This document shows positions 41,434-48,569 of a stretch of DNA of 58,667 nucleotides, in pieces. Where the stretch lies: IMG/VR virus record IMGVR_UViG_3300025082_000009, positions 1 to 58,667 of that record. The stretch is one strand, 5' to 3'. The DNA is from a virus. A model generated the notes under the pieces. That model was not told the DNA's origin. It was given only the letters and a program-made list of their open reading frames with translations, and searched no databases. How positions within the stretch are numbered: position 1 is the stretch's first letter; the number at the start of each line of letters is the position of its first letter. The position numbers and the translations under genes are program-made.

Positions 41434-41670
41434 GTGCTTGAACTATTTTTGGGATGTGTGTTATTTTCGATAGGATTTGTAGCTGGTGCGTGGTATAAAT
41501 CTATGATTTATGACAGTCAACCGTGGGAAGTCTTTCGCTGGGATTCTGTCGCGATGGGTTACCGTCCTATTCCAATGGGCAGTCTATTACATCGCGGCGA
41601 GAACGTATTGATGGGGTTGCGCCTGAACTCTGAAGCCTTTCCTTCCGAGGGGATTCCACTTGAGAAGTGA
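41434..41670 (+). CDS. Small membrane-anchored protein
   Basis: The 78-aa GTG-started protein has the helix LELFLGCVLFSIGFVAGAWY followed by a soluble Pro/Arg-containing tail with WEVFRWDSVAMGYRPIP. Unknown function. It ends just before promoter cassette 1. Confidence 0.6.
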   Translation: MLELFLGCVLFSIGFVAGAWYKSMIYDSQPWEVFRWDSVAMGYRPIPMGSLLHRGENVLMGLRLNSEAFPSEGIPLEK

Positions 41671-41681
41671 CTAAATTTCTC

Positions 41682-41737
41682 TTGACATTCACTTGACAAC
41701 TTTCCTATAGACAACCCCGATTAATCTGTGGTATAAT
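41682..41737 (+). promoter_or_regulatory. Promoter cassette 1
   Basis: TTGACA at offset 0 and 11, TAGACA at 26, and TGG-TATAAT at 50 (41732-41737). The functional pair is probably TAGACA-18-TATAAT with an extended -10. The two upstream TTGACA boxes, one helical turn apart, could be activator sites or alternative -35s. Leads to the gene at 41769. Confidence 0.85.
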
Positions 41738-41768
41738 GTAGGCATAAATCAAGAAGGAGTGAGAAGAA

Positions 41769-42386
41769 ATGCCAAACTGGTGCGATAACACATTAAACAT
41801 TACAGGAACCTCGGAGAGTATCAAACAGATCGTCCAAGCCCTGCGCGCAAATAACTTCAACTGGAATGAGACATTTATTCCATACGTAGATAGGAGTAGC
41901 TGGGGAACCAAATGGGAAGTGGACAACGGAACTCTTGAAGCCCTGATAGAACAGGACTATACCGAGGGAGATGACTTTTTAAATGTTTGGTTTGATACTG
42001 CTTGGGGCCCGAATCTCCCTGTGAGCGAAGCCATAGCTAGTAAGCATGGTGTGGAGATCACACATAAATACGAAGAGGGCGGAAACGCAATAATGGGGAT
42101 AGCTCACATCGACAGTTCTGGTGATTGCTATGATGAAGAGTTTGATACTTCCGACATCAGGCAAGTTGTAGCGTTCCACGACGGCATGATCCCAGACCAG
42201 TATTTGGCACTCACGAAGCCTGACGGAACGAAGATTGTAACGGGCGATCTCCTTTACCGCGATGATGCTCCTTTTGGAGTCTTGGTAAGCGAGGAGTCGC
42301 TTCTGCCTGTCGGCATGCAAGTGCCTATCACGGTGGGAGAGATTGATGGAGTTATTTATTTTGATGAATACGAGTGTGGGTTATAA
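41769..42386 (+). CDS. Api92/YubB-like protein (MPNWCxN family)
   Basis: The 205-aa protein has the conserved opening MPNWCDNTLNITG, FDTAWGPN and a central ferredoxin-like alpha/beta pattern typical of this family, known from phages and plasmids without a settled function. The C-terminal 60 residues (KIVTGDLLYRDDAPFGVLV onward) add strands like those of the cassette family. First gene of unit 1, sharing one base (TAATG) with the first cassette. Confidence 0.8.
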   Translation: MPNWCDNTLNITGTSESIKQIVQALRANNFNWNETFIPYVDRSSWGTKWEVDNGTLEALIEQDYTEGDDFLNVWFDTAWGPNLPVSEAIASKHGVEITHKYEEGGNAIMGIAHIDSSGDCYDEEFDTSDIRQVVAFHDGMIPDQYLALTKPDGTKIVTGDLLYRDDAPFGVLVSEESLLPVGMQVPITVGEIDGVIYFDEYECGL

Positions 42387-42568
42387 TGAAAGTCGGTGAT
42401 TTGGTAAGGGTAAGTTTCCCAACAGGATACGAGAAGCCTGTGCTGGCCGTCTATCTTCGCGATGACATCGTTATTTATGGCGTTGCTACTCGCGCCCTGA
42501 TCCTGTGGAAAGGACAGATTTATTCAACTCCCCTCGATCAAATGGAGATAATCAATGAAAGTCGGTGA
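42386..42568 (+). CDS. KVGDLV cassette protein 4
   Basis: The 60-aa protein reads VRVSFPTGYEKPVLAVYLR, then LILWKGQIYST. Ends MEIINESR with the standard ATG junction. ATG placed at the shared TAATG. Confidence 0.8.
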   Translation: MKVGDLVRVSFPTGYEKPVLAVYLRDDIVIYGVATRALILWKGQIYSTPLDQMEIINESR

Positions 42569-42722
42569 TTTGGTAAAGTTTCGATTCTGTGTGCAGGGAA
42601 TGGAGCGCATGGTTGGGCTCGTTGTGGGACTTAATGGCTCACAGCCCATCATTCAGTGGAGCAATGGCATTACTGTCGCAGAACCCGCCCAACTAATCGA
42701 GGTGATAAATGAAAGTCGGTGA
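42555..42722 (+). CDS. KVGDLV cassette protein 5
   Basis: The 55-aa compact member reads VKFRFCVQGMERMVGLVVG, then PIIQWSNGITVAEP. Ends LIEVINESR. It sits exactly between two standard junctions, so it is translated if its neighbours are. Confidence 0.8.
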   Translation: MKVGDLVKFRFCVQGMERMVGLVVGLNGSQPIIQWSNGITVAEPAQLIEVINESR

Positions 42723-42894
42723 CCTCATAAGAGAGAAAACCCATCCCACAGATGCCTGTGGCATCATTGTGGAAGTCGGAGACTTGAGAAAAAAGAAGCC
42801 TTACAAGGTTTTTTGTCCTGTTTGGGGTAAAGTTTTGGCTTTTGAAAAGAAGTATATTCAGCAAGAGTGCGAGGTTATCAATGAAAGTCGGTGA
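42709..42894 (+). CDS. KVGDLI cassette protein 6
   Basis: The 61-aa protein reads KVGDLIREKTHPTDACGIIVE, and contains a second internal VGDL (EVGDLRKKKPYKV). Its start region uses ggtgacCTCATA instead of the common ggtgatttggta. Ends CEVINESR. Confidence 0.8.
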   Translation: MKVGDLIREKTHPTDACGIIVEVGDLRKKKPYKVFCPVWGKVLAFEKKYIQQECEVINESR

Positions 42895-43069
42895 TTTGGT
42901 TAAGTTTAAAACTACACACTCGCCTAAGCCTTGGACGGAGAAAGTGTTTCTTGTATCAGAGTGCAACACTAACCATATTAAGTTAGTAGGCGCAAACAAC
43001 TATGGCCCAAGCGATGCCCCCTCGTGGCTCTACCGCGAGAACTGGGAGGTTGTCAGTGAAAGTCGGTGA
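42881..43069 (+). CDS. KVGDLV cassette protein 7
   Basis: The 62-aa protein reads VKFKTTHSPKPWTEKVFLV, then NTNHIKLVGANNYGPSDAPS. Ends WEVVSESR, and its Ser codon (AGT) creates a GTG start for the next gene. Confidence 0.8.
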   Translation: MKVGDLVKFKTTHSPKPWTEKVFLVSECNTNHIKLVGANNYGPSDAPSWLYRENWEVVSESR

Positions 43070-43214
43070 TTTGGTTAAATGTGTTTCTGCTGACGGTGTT
43101 ATCGGCTTGGTGGTTCGTATTAAGAACAACGCACACGGTACACCCATTTATGAGGTTTTAATCGGCTCAAACTGTTACCCCTTCCGCTCTGCTATGCTGT
43201 GGAAGGTGGTGTAA
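43056..43214 (+). CDS. KVGDLV cassette protein 8
   Basis: The 52-aa GTG-started protein has a minimal barrel: VKCVSADGVIGLVVRIKNN, PIYEVLIGSN and MLWKVV. It lacks the ESR tail: stop TAA, then the next GTG one base later, so a junction was lost here. Confidence 0.75.
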   Translation: MKVGDLVKCVSADGVIGLVVRIKNNAHGTPIYEVLIGSNCYPFRSAMLWKVV

Positions 43215-43215
43215 A

Positions 43216-43440
43216 GTGAAAGTCGGTGATTTAGTAACAAGAAAGCTCGGCGGTTCAACAATCTGGAAAAGGAACGCTGCATGGCAGCAACGACAGAAAC
43301 TCGGCACTGGAATAATCTTATCAAAACAGATGAGCGGAAAGCCCGAACATTCCTGTCTCACGGTTTATTACGCAAAAACAGGAGAGCAGTGGGACATCGC
43401 CGAGTCTCTTATGGAGGCTGTCAATAGTGAAAATCGGTGA
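43216..43440 (+). CDS. KVGDLV cassette protein 9
   Basis: The 74-aa GTG-started protein includes GTGIILSKQMSGKPEHSCLT and VYYAKTGEQWDIAES, nearly the same as the protein at 45181, showing duplication across about 2 kb. Tail reads NSENR rather than NESR. Confidence 0.8.
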   Translation: MKVGDLVTRKLGGSTIWKRNAAWQQRQKLGTGIILSKQMSGKPEHSCLTVYYAKTGEQWDIAESLMEAVNSENR

Positions 43441-43600
43441 TTTAGTAAGATGGGAAAGTGTAGACAATGACGGCACAGAAGTTATCTGGGCCGAGCTTGG
43501 ATTGGTAGTCGAAATAGGACTTGCAACCGCGCTTGTTTTGTTTTCAGACAACGAAAAGGTGTGGTTAAGAATAGATGATTTGGAGATAATGAATGGCTAA
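43427..43600 (+). CDS. KIGDLV cassette protein 10
   Basis: The 57-aa GTG-started acidic member reads VRWESVDNDGTEVIWAELGL, then LVLFSDNEKVWLRIDD. Ends DLEIMNG, overlapping a non-family gene by 8 nt. Confidence 0.75.
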   Translation: MKIGDLVRWESVDNDGTEVIWAELGLVVEIGLATALVLFSDNEKVWLRIDDLEIMNG

Positions 43601-43883
43601 TAAAATACAACCAATAACCGAGCTTCACCCCGATGCTCTCCTTTTAGAACCCCGCGAATACTTTGATAAGGCGTTGGTGGGCGTTATCGCGTTCCCTGAA
43701 GACGATTGGCCGCGGGTTGAACCCATGAACGTCGCCGCTTACGATGTATATTTATGCATTGAAGCCATCGAAGAATGGATCGGCTGTACAGAGGAAGACG
43801 CAACAGAATGGTTCCACTATAATACGGCTGGAGCATGGGCTGGTGAAGGCACTCCGACATTTGTAACGGACGATGAAGAATGA
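43593..43883 (+). CDS. Non-family hypothetical protein in the array
   Basis: The 96-aa acidic protein reads DALLLEPREYFDKALVGVIA, then YDVYLCIEAIEEWIGCTEED with two Cys and Trp-rich helices. It resembles phage proteins starting with LxPRxxFDxAxVGV. The 4-nt overlap to the next cassette. Function unknown. Confidence 0.65.
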   Translation: MANKIQPITELHPDALLLEPREYFDKALVGVIAFPEDDWPRVEPMNVAAYDVYLCIEAIEEWIGCTEEDATEWFHYNTAGAWAGEGTPTFVTDDEE

Positions 43884-44062
43884 AAGTCGGCGATTTGGTT
43901 AAATGGCAGGGAGCAACTGCCACTGTTATCAGAGTTTATCGCCGTCGTGAGTTGTCAGGCAACCCAGACGGCGATTTTGACATCATATTGAGCTATGACG
44001 TCTTGTGTGGTGGCAAGATTATCCGCACCAGACGCAGACTTCCAGTTATTAGCTCCTCTTGA
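43880..44062 (+). CDS. KVGDLV cassette protein 11 (unit-end type)
   Basis: The 60-aa protein reads VKWQGATATVIRVYRRRELS, then YDVLCGGKIIRTRRRLPVIS. Its paralog at 48037 has the same body and the same position just before a promoter cassette, so gene plus promoter were probably copied together. TGA is inside TTGACA. Confidence 0.8.
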   Translation: MKVGDLVKWQGATATVIRVYRRRELSGNPDGDFDIILSYDVLCGGKIIRTRRRLPVISSS

Positions 44063-44114
44063 CATTCACTTGACAACTTTCCTATAGACAGCCCCCATGA
44101 TCCTATGGTATAAT
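44059..44114 (+). promoter_or_regulatory. Promoter cassette 2
   Basis: Boxes at offsets 0, 11, 26 and 50 as in copy 1; TATAAT 44109-44114. First TTGACA contains the upstream stop (44060-44062). Confidence 0.88.
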
Positions 44115-44145
44115 GTGGTCACATTCAAACAAGGGAGAGTAAATT

Positions 44146-44520
44146 ATGGGATACCGTTCAGAAGTAGTTTTAGTCGTTGGCAGGGAGGTCATGCCACAGT
44201 TTATGGCTACGATGTGCTCCTCGCAACAGGCGCGCGCCATGTGCTTCGACGAAGCCACGCGCGTAAAAGATTACGAGGGCGAAGAAGGCGCTATTCTCTT
44301 CCGTTGGGATAGCATTAAATGGTACGACTCCTTCGAGGAAGTCGAGGCCATTGAGGACTTTATGGATTGGTGCGAGTGCGAAGAACTTGAGCTTGATGAC
44401 GAAATGCATTCAGCTATGGATTTCTTCCGTTTTGTTCGCATCGGCGAAGATACGGACGATGTAGTTGAGCGCGGACACGGCTTTTGGAGCGTTGGCGTAC
44501 GAAGGGCGATCTCATGGTAA
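44146..44520 (+). CDS. YRSEV-family hypothetical protein
   Basis: The 124-aa protein opens MGYRSEVVLVVGREVMPQF, a start shared with small phage proteins of unknown role. The body is acidic with a ferredoxin-like alternation (ILFRWDSIKWYD, then EVEAIEDFMDWCE, then FFRFVRIGED). First gene of unit 2. Possibly the same fold class as the lead gene at 41769. Confidence 0.7.
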   Translation: MGYRSEVVLVVGREVMPQFMATMCSSQQARAMCFDEATRVKDYEGEEGAILFRWDSIKWYDSFEEVEAIEDFMDWCECEELELDDEMHSAMDFFRFVRIGEDTDDVVERGHGFWSVGVRRAISW

Positions 44521-44690
44521 TGAAAGTCGGTGATTTGGTAAACAACCTTAACTCGGAGTGTGGACTGTTGGGGGTTATTGTGGGTTGGCATGTCTCCACC
44601 CATGGGCGCTTCCCTCTTATACACTGGAATGACGGGCGCACAAGTTGGATCATCGCGCATCGCGTGGAGGTGATTAGTGAGAGTAGGTGA
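44520..44690 (+). CDS. KVGDLV cassette protein 12
   Basis: The 56-aa protein reads VNNLNSECGLLGVIVGWHVS, then FPLIHWNDGRTSWII. Ends VEVISESR, GTG-type junction. Shares TAATG with the unit's lead gene. Confidence 0.8.
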   Translation: MKVGDLVNNLNSECGLLGVIVGWHVSTHGRFPLIHWNDGRTSWIIAHRVEVISESR

Positions 44691-44862
44691 TTTAGTAAAA
44701 GTCAAGGTGAAATACAACCGCGCCAAGATTGGCTTGGTAGTGGAAGTGGCGACTTACAACGGCAGCGGTGCCGTCTACGGATACATGGTCAAGCCTGTTG
44801 ATGGAAGTCGTCCCATTATTGCAGAACCTCAAGATATGGAGGTGATCAATGAGAGTAGGTGA
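44677..44862 (+). CDS. RVGDLV cassette protein 13
   Basis: The 61-aa GTG-started protein has VKVKVKYNRAKIGLVVEVAT and YGYMVKPVDGSRPIIAEPQD. About four fifths identical to the next gene, the clearest recent tandem duplication in the array. Confidence 0.8.
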   Translation: MRVGDLVKVKVKYNRAKIGLVVEVATYNGSGAVYGYMVKPVDGSRPIIAEPQDMEVINESR

Positions 44863-45031
44863 TTTAGTAAAAGTCAAGGCGAAATACAATCGCGTCAAGA
44901 TTGGCTTGGTGGTAGAAGTGGCGACTTACTACGGCGTTGCCGCCTACGGATACACGGTCAAACCTGTTGACGGAACTCGCCCCATTTTCGCGGAACCTCA
45001 AGACATAGAGATAGTAAATGCAAGTCGGTGA
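44849..45031 (+). CDS. RVGDLV cassette protein 14
   Basis: The 60-aa copy of the preceding gene is one residue shorter in the loop (YYGVAAYGY). Ends IEIVNASR: GAA to GCA in the tail turns the next start region from AAAGTC to CAAGTC (MQVGDLV). Confidence 0.8.
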   Translation: MRVGDLVKVKAKYNRVKIGLVVEVATYYGVAAYGYTVKPVDGTRPIFAEPQDIEIVNASR

Positions 45032-45194
45032 TTTGGTAAAGACAACATGTTTTGGCCCGAAGGGGGAAGTCGGCGAAGTTGGCATGATTATTCGTCGATA
45101 CCCTCGCATGATAAAGTGCTGGGAAGTTCTCTTCGGCAGCGTGATTCGTGTCATCGGTCAAGACGGACTGGAGGTGATTAGTGAAAGTCGGTGA
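45018..45194 (+). CDS. QVGDLV cassette protein 15
   Basis: The 58-aa protein reads VKTTCFGPKGEVGEVGMIIR, then CWEVLFGSVIRVIG. Ends LEVISESR, GTG-type junction. Confidence 0.8.
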   Translation: MQVGDLVKTTCFGPKGEVGEVGMIIRRYPRMIKCWEVLFGSVIRVIGQDGLEVISESR

Positions 45195-45402
45195 TTTAGT
45201 AATAAGAAAACGCGGTGGTGATTGGATCTGGCAGAGGCAAGCAGCGTATGAGCAGCGAAAGGAACTCGGCACTGGCATAATCTTATCAAAACAAATGAGC
45301 GGAAAGCCCGCACATCCATGCCTCACAGTTTATTACGCAAAGGCAGGAAGAACTTGGGACATAGCGGAGTCTTACATGGAGGTTGTCAGTGAAAGTCGGT
45401 GA
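45181..45402 (+). CDS. KVGDLV cassette protein 16
   Basis: The 73-aa GTG-started paralog of the gene at 43216 (GTGIILSKQMSGKPAHPCLT; AKAGRTWDIAES). The N-terminal third has diverged more than the last two thirds. Ends MEVVSESR. Confidence 0.8.
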   Translation: MKVGDLVIRKRGGDWIWQRQAAYEQRKELGTGIILSKQMSGKPAHPCLTVYYAKAGRTWDIAESYMEVVSESR

Positions 45403-45577
45403 TTTGGTTCAAAGAGGAAATGTTGTCGGACTGGTTGCGGAAGTCATGATTGCCAATGAAATCCAATGGATTAAGATTATCGCCAACAATGGAAAATACG
45501 TTGGCGGCAATAATAGGTATTTTTCTCAAATAGGCTGGAAGGTAATAAACCCAGCCACAACAAAGGTAGAGCAATGA
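45389..45577 (+). CDS. KVGDLV cassette protein 17
   Basis: The 62-aa GTG-started protein reads VQRGNVVGLVAEVMIANEI, then KIIANNGKYVGGNNR. It ends INPATTKVEQ without the ESR tail, overlapping a non-family gene by 4 nt. Confidence 0.75.
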   Translation: MKVGDLVQRGNVVGLVAEVMIANEIQWIKIIANNGKYVGGNNRYFSQIGWKVINPATTKVEQ

Positions 45578-45909
45578 GAGTTTGGGTTATGAGCGGGATT
45601 CACGAGGGTGACATGTGGGCATCCACCCACTTAACAGAGAAGGGCGCTGTACTGGCGGCCATTGCCGATGTGCTGGAGTATTTGAACGTGAGCGATGCGG
45701 AGGGTGCCCTAGACGCTATGAACCACTACGGGCGCTATAGCAACGAGGCAAATGGTGATCACACGGAGGCTACGCCATGGGATCCCAGCGAGCTAAGGAA
45801 GCTGAAATCGCCCGCTTTGTGGGAAATCTTTGCACAATGGTCAGAGCTTACGTGGGACAACTGCGTAGGCTATAGCGTCGAGGTCATGAAAACGACGATT
45901 GAAGCGTGA
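45574..45909 (+). CDS. Non-family hypothetical protein
   Basis: The 111-aa protein reads MRVWVMSGIHEGDMWASTHL, then helices (KGAVLAAIADVLEYLNV) and an acidic middle. Similar short phage proteins begin with a (V/I)xGIHEG strand. Ends 10 nt before promoter cassette 3. Unknown role. Confidence 0.65.
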   Translation: MRVWVMSGIHEGDMWASTHLTEKGAVLAAIADVLEYLNVSDAEGALDAMNHYGRYSNEANGDHTEATPWDPSELRKLKSPALWEIFAQWSELTWDNCVGYSVEVMKTTIEA

Positions 45910-45919
45910 TAATCGTCCC

Positions 45920-45975
45920 TTGACACTCTCTTTACAACTTAACTATAGACAACCCCGATTAAACTGTGGTATAAT
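45920..45975 (+). promoter_or_regulatory. Promoter cassette 3
   Basis: TTGACA, TTTACA (offset 11), TAGACA (26), TATAAT (50; 45970-45975). The second box deviates at one base. Confidence 0.85.
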
Positions 45976-46004
45976 GTTGGCACATTCGGAACAGGAGTAA
46001 TAGA

Positions 46005-46508
46005 ATGAAAGTACGCAACGCCCTCAAGAAAGTCAAGTCCCATTTCAAAAAACAGGGTATTGACATCGTTATCAATCATCCAGAACAACGCGGCTCTTAC
46101 AAGTGGTCATTCGAGCATGATGGCTATGTCGGCTCGTTCTCTGTGAACGGCATGCATGGCACTGACCCTGACGCCCTCGATGGCGATGCTACCCTGTTTC
46201 ACGTTCGCCGCGAGAACGACCACAGCGATCTGTACACAGACTACCACGCTGGCTCATTCCGCGATAACATCACACAGGTATGCGAGAGCCTTCTGGCCTC
46301 GCCTCCAAAGTATCCCGTTGGCACACTGGTGCGAGGCAGACAGAACAAGCGCGCCAAGCGTTTTAGCTTCAACGGCAAGGTGGGGCTCGTGATGTCTACG
46401 TCTGATGGCTATTGTGAAGTTCAATGGGTCGGCGAGACACCTAAAGTCAACGCCTACTATTATCAGGTACAACGGTACTCTTTCCGTGACCTTGAGGTGG
46501 CATCATGA
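46005..46508 (+). CDS. Lead protein of unit 3 with fused C-terminal SH3-like domain
   Basis: The 167-aa N-terminal domain (1-95) is an alpha/beta sequence starting KVRNALKKVKSHFKKQGIDI with a strand-rich core (YKWSFEHDGYVGSFSVNG). The C-terminal part begins KYPVGTLVRGRQNK and continues GKVGLVMSTSDGYCEVQWVG, i.e. a cassette-type barrel ending RDLEVAS. It shows the small domain used as a module in bigger proteins. Overlaps the next cassette by 4 nt. Confidence 0.7.
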   Translation: MKVRNALKKVKSHFKKQGIDIVINHPEQRGSYKWSFEHDGYVGSFSVNGMHGTDPDALDGDATLFHVRRENDHSDLYTDYHAGSFRDNITQVCESLLASPPKYPVGTLVRGRQNKRAKRFSFNGKVGLVMSTSDGYCEVQWVGETPKVNAYYYQVQRYSFRDLEVAS

Positions 46509-46654
46509 GAGTCGGTGATTTGGTTAAAGTCAGGTATGATGGAACCGTGGCGCTTGTCGTCCGCGTCATTGATGGCTCGCATCCGTGGATATATCTCCAC
46601 ACTGGCGAGTCTTTCAGGAGCGATAAGCTGGAGGTGATCAATGCAAGTCGGTGA
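46505..46654 (+). CDS. RVGDLV cassette protein 18
   Basis: At 49 aa, this is one of the two smallest intact members: VKVRYDGTVALVVRVIDGS, then PWIYLHTGESFRSDK. Ends LEVINASR, giving MQVGDLV in the next gene. Confidence 0.8.
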   Translation: MRVGDLVKVRYDGTVALVVRVIDGSHPWIYLHTGESFRSDKLEVINASR

Positions 46655-46880
46655 TTTGGTAAAGATTTATAACTATACACATAAAGCGCGCGAACAGGCG
46701 CACAAGCTAGGTGGCAGTGAGGTCGGACTTGAAGACATTAATGCCCACATGTACGGGCTGATCATCAAAGGCGATGGTAGCCCAAAGTACGGGCATTACC
46801 GCGAAGTGTTGCGCTCTTGCGACGGAGAAGCTAGGTTCTATAATGTTTGTCGTTTGGAGGTGGTCAATGAAGGTCGGTGA
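46641..46880 (+). CDS. QVGDLV cassette protein 19
   Basis: The 79-aa protein has a long first loop (YNYTHKAREQAHKLGGSEVG) and YGLIIKGDGS. Ends LEVVNEGR: AGT to GGT in the tail, so the next start reads AAGGTC, still Lys-Val. Confidence 0.8.
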   Translation: MQVGDLVKIYNYTHKAREQAHKLGGSEVGLEDINAHMYGLIIKGDGSPKYGHYREVLRSCDGEARFYNVCRLEVVNEGR

Positions 46881-47055
46881 TTTGATAAGATTTAGAGGAT
46901 CGCGATGGGCTGGCTATATGGTGGCAAAAATGTATCGGCCTGCATCTGGCAAGCATAAAGGCGCGCCGCGAGTTAACGCCCTTAATACCTTCACGGGTGA
47001 AACGATGATCGAGATACGCCCCAGCGCGCTGGAGGTGATCAGTGAAAGTAGGTGA
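46867..47055 (+). CDS. KVGDLI cassette protein 20
   Basis: The 62-aa basic member reads IRFRGSRWAGYMVAKMYRPA, then RVNALNTFTGETMIEI. Ends LEVISESR. Standard junction on both sides. Confidence 0.8.
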   Translation: MKVGDLIRFRGSRWAGYMVAKMYRPASGKHKGAPRVNALNTFTGETMIEIRPSALEVISESR

Positions 47056-47242
47056 TTTGGTACAGTTTGGCAACTGCGATACTTTTGGCCAAAATAGAGT
47101 TGGCATCGTCTTCGCGATTGATGAAACCATCGATCACGCAGACCCAGACGTTAGGTGGTGCGGTGTACTCTGGGCGAATCGCTTTCCACCACGCACTGTA
47201 ACTGCTAGCCGTTATTTGGAGGTGATAAGTGAATCAAGTTAA
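47042..47242 (+). CDS. KVGDLV cassette protein 21
   Basis: The 66-aa GTG-started protein reads VQFGNCDTFGQNRVGIVFAI, then RWCGVLWANRFPPRTV. Ends LEVISESS with TAA instead of R-TGA, since a different gene follows. Confidence 0.8.
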   Translation: MKVGDLVQFGNCDTFGQNRVGIVFAIDETIDHADPDVRWCGVLWANRFPPRTVTASRYLEVISESS

Positions 47243-47540
47243 AGTCAGTATCCGACCCGCGCTCTTCACTGCTCCGAGCGGTCAGCGTTATGCGGTTGCA
47301 GGCTCACAATGGGTTCCTGTGCCCTCGGACACAACTCAAGCGAACATCGACCAGTTTGTGATCTACTCGCCGCCAGAAGCCCAACAGGACGATAATAACG
47401 GGTCGTGGCAAGTAACAGGATCCAAGGGCAACACTTATACTGTGCGCACCCGTGATGGACAGTGGTTCTGCTCCTGTGCTGGGTTTAGCTTTCGTCGCAA
47501 GTGTCGGCACATCGAGGAGACAAGAAATGAAAGTCGGTGA
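47229..47540 (+). CDS. SWIM zinc-finger-like protein
   Basis: The 103-aa GTG-started protein, NQVKVSIRPALFTAPSGQRY, then SWQVTGSKGNTYTVRTRDGQ, then WFCSCAGFSFRRKCRHIEE. The last segment is the CxC...CxH set of SWIM domains, and the strands before it fit the usual SWIM context. Probably nucleic-acid or protein binding. It ends with the array's NESR tail, having been fitted to the standard junction. Confidence 0.75.
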   Translation: MNQVKVSIRPALFTAPSGQRYAVAGSQWVPVPSDTTQANIDQFVIYSPPEAQQDDNNGSWQVTGSKGNTYTVRTRDGQWFCSCAGFSFRRKCRHIEETRNESR

Positions 47541-47676
47541 CTTGGTGAAACATAAAACCACAAATAAGTGTTATGTGATTACAAACATACGTGGCAACCG
47601 TGCAGGCGTATGGACTGACGGGCAAGTGCGCTTCTTTGGTGGTTGGTGGTTGGAGGTGATCAATGAAAGTAGGTGA
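47527..47676 (+). CDS. KVGDLV cassette protein 22
   Basis: The 49-aa protein VKHKTTNKCYVITNIRGNRA, then VWTDGQVRFFGGWW, and LEVINESR. Equal in length to the gene at 46505 and probably close to the minimal fold. Confidence 0.8.
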   Translation: MKVGDLVKHKTTNKCYVITNIRGNRAGVWTDGQVRFFGGWWLEVINESR

Positions 47677-47878
47677 TTTGGTGAAACATTTTCTGACCGA
47701 TCAGTTGGGAATCATAATCGAGTCGAAAGACGAGCGCAATGATACAAGTCCATTTATCACGGTACAATACCATGTCTTATGGACTACGCAAGGACAGTCT
47801 CTGTTCGGAGCAGGACACAAAGAATGGTGCTCATGGTGCAGTATTAACACGGTGGAGGCGATCAATGAAAGTCGGTGA
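47663..47878 (+). CDS. KVGDLV cassette protein 23
   Basis: The 71-aa protein VKHFLTDQLGIIIESKDERN, then TVQYHVLWTTQGQS and a Cys/Trp turn (EWCSWCS). Ends VEAINESR. Confidence 0.8.
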   Translation: MKVGDLVKHFLTDQLGIIIESKDERNDTSPFITVQYHVLWTTQGQSLFGAGHKEWCSWCSINTVEAINESR

Positions 47879-48050
47879 TTTGGTTCGTAACAAGGAAGGG
47901 GAACATTTTTTAGTCGTTCAACGATACAAGGTTTATAACTATACTGGGCCCAATAGGTGGGCTGACTCCCTCTACTGTCAGTCAACAAAAACAGGAAAAA
48001 TAGAGAGCCTTCAAGTGAGCGATCTGGAGGTGATTAGTGAAAGTCGGTGA
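47865..48050 (+). CDS. KVGDLV cassette protein 24
   Basis: The 61-aa protein VRNKEGEHFLVVQRYKVYNY, then SLYCQSTKTGKIESLQ. Ends LEVISESR, GTG-type junction. Confidence 0.8.
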   Translation: MKVGDLVRNKEGEHFLVVQRYKVYNYTGPNRWADSLYCQSTKTGKIESLQVSDLEVISESR

Positions 48051-48246
48051 TTTGGTTAAATGGCGCGGTTCCGTCGCAGTCGTTGTTAGGGAGAACCGCC
48101 ACTATGTCAGGGATGGCTTCGTCGTCGATGAAGACAGCCTCACCGACGGCGCGCCGCTATTGCTGCGACATTTTAGCTGGGACATCCTTAGCGGGGATCG
48201 CGTGGTTCGTATCCTGCGAAAGCTCCCGCTGATTAATCCCTCTTGA
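48037..48246 (+). CDS. KVGDLV cassette protein 25 (unit-end type)
   Basis: The 69-aa GTG-started protein VKWRGSVAVVVRENRHYVRD, then WDILSGDRVVRILRKLPLIN. Paralog of 43880, also last before a promoter cassette and with its TGA inside TTGACA. Confidence 0.8.
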   Translation: MKVGDLVKWRGSVAVVVRENRHYVRDGFVVDEDSLTDGAPLLLRHFSWDILSGDRVVRILRKLPLINPS

Positions 48247-48298
48247 CATTCACTTGACAACTTAACTATAGACAACCCGAATCAAACTGTGGTATAAT
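48243..48298 (+). promoter_or_regulatory. Promoter cassette 4
   Basis: Boxes at offsets 0, 11, 26, 50; TATAAT 48293-48298. Upstream stop at 48244-48246 nested in the first TTGACA. Confidence 0.88.
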
Positions 48299-48329
48299 GT
48301 GCTCACTAGTTAGAGAAGGAGACAACAGC

Positions 48330-48560
48330 ATGACATTAACACCCTCGCGCAAAGCATCGAGTCGCACGAAGAACCGCATACGGGAACATGGCCCACACTT
48401 TGAAGTGGTTCGTGTTGACAACGCTATGTGTCTTCACGGGCGACAGGCGGCTCTTGTGACGGCTCCTGATGGCTGGAGGGGCTGGTTGCCTCTTGATGAG
48501 CTACAAGAGACTGTAAGGGCACCAGAGCGCACCCTGACTAACGACCCGATTGACTGGTAA
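48330..48560 (+). CDS. Lead gene of unit 4, hypothetical
   Basis: The 76-aa basic N-terminus (PSRKASSRTKNRIREHG), then HFEVVRVDNAMCLHGRQAAL and VTAPDGWRGWLPLDEL, a beta-rich core with a WxxWLP motif. ATG 48330 preferred to upstream GTG/ATG because AAGGAGAC precedes it. Unknown. Confidence 0.65.
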   Translation: MTLTPSRKASSRTKNRIREHGPHFEVVRVDNAMCLHGRQAALVTAPDGWRGWLPLDELQETVRAPERTLTNDPIDW

Positions 48561-48569
48561 GGAGACAAA

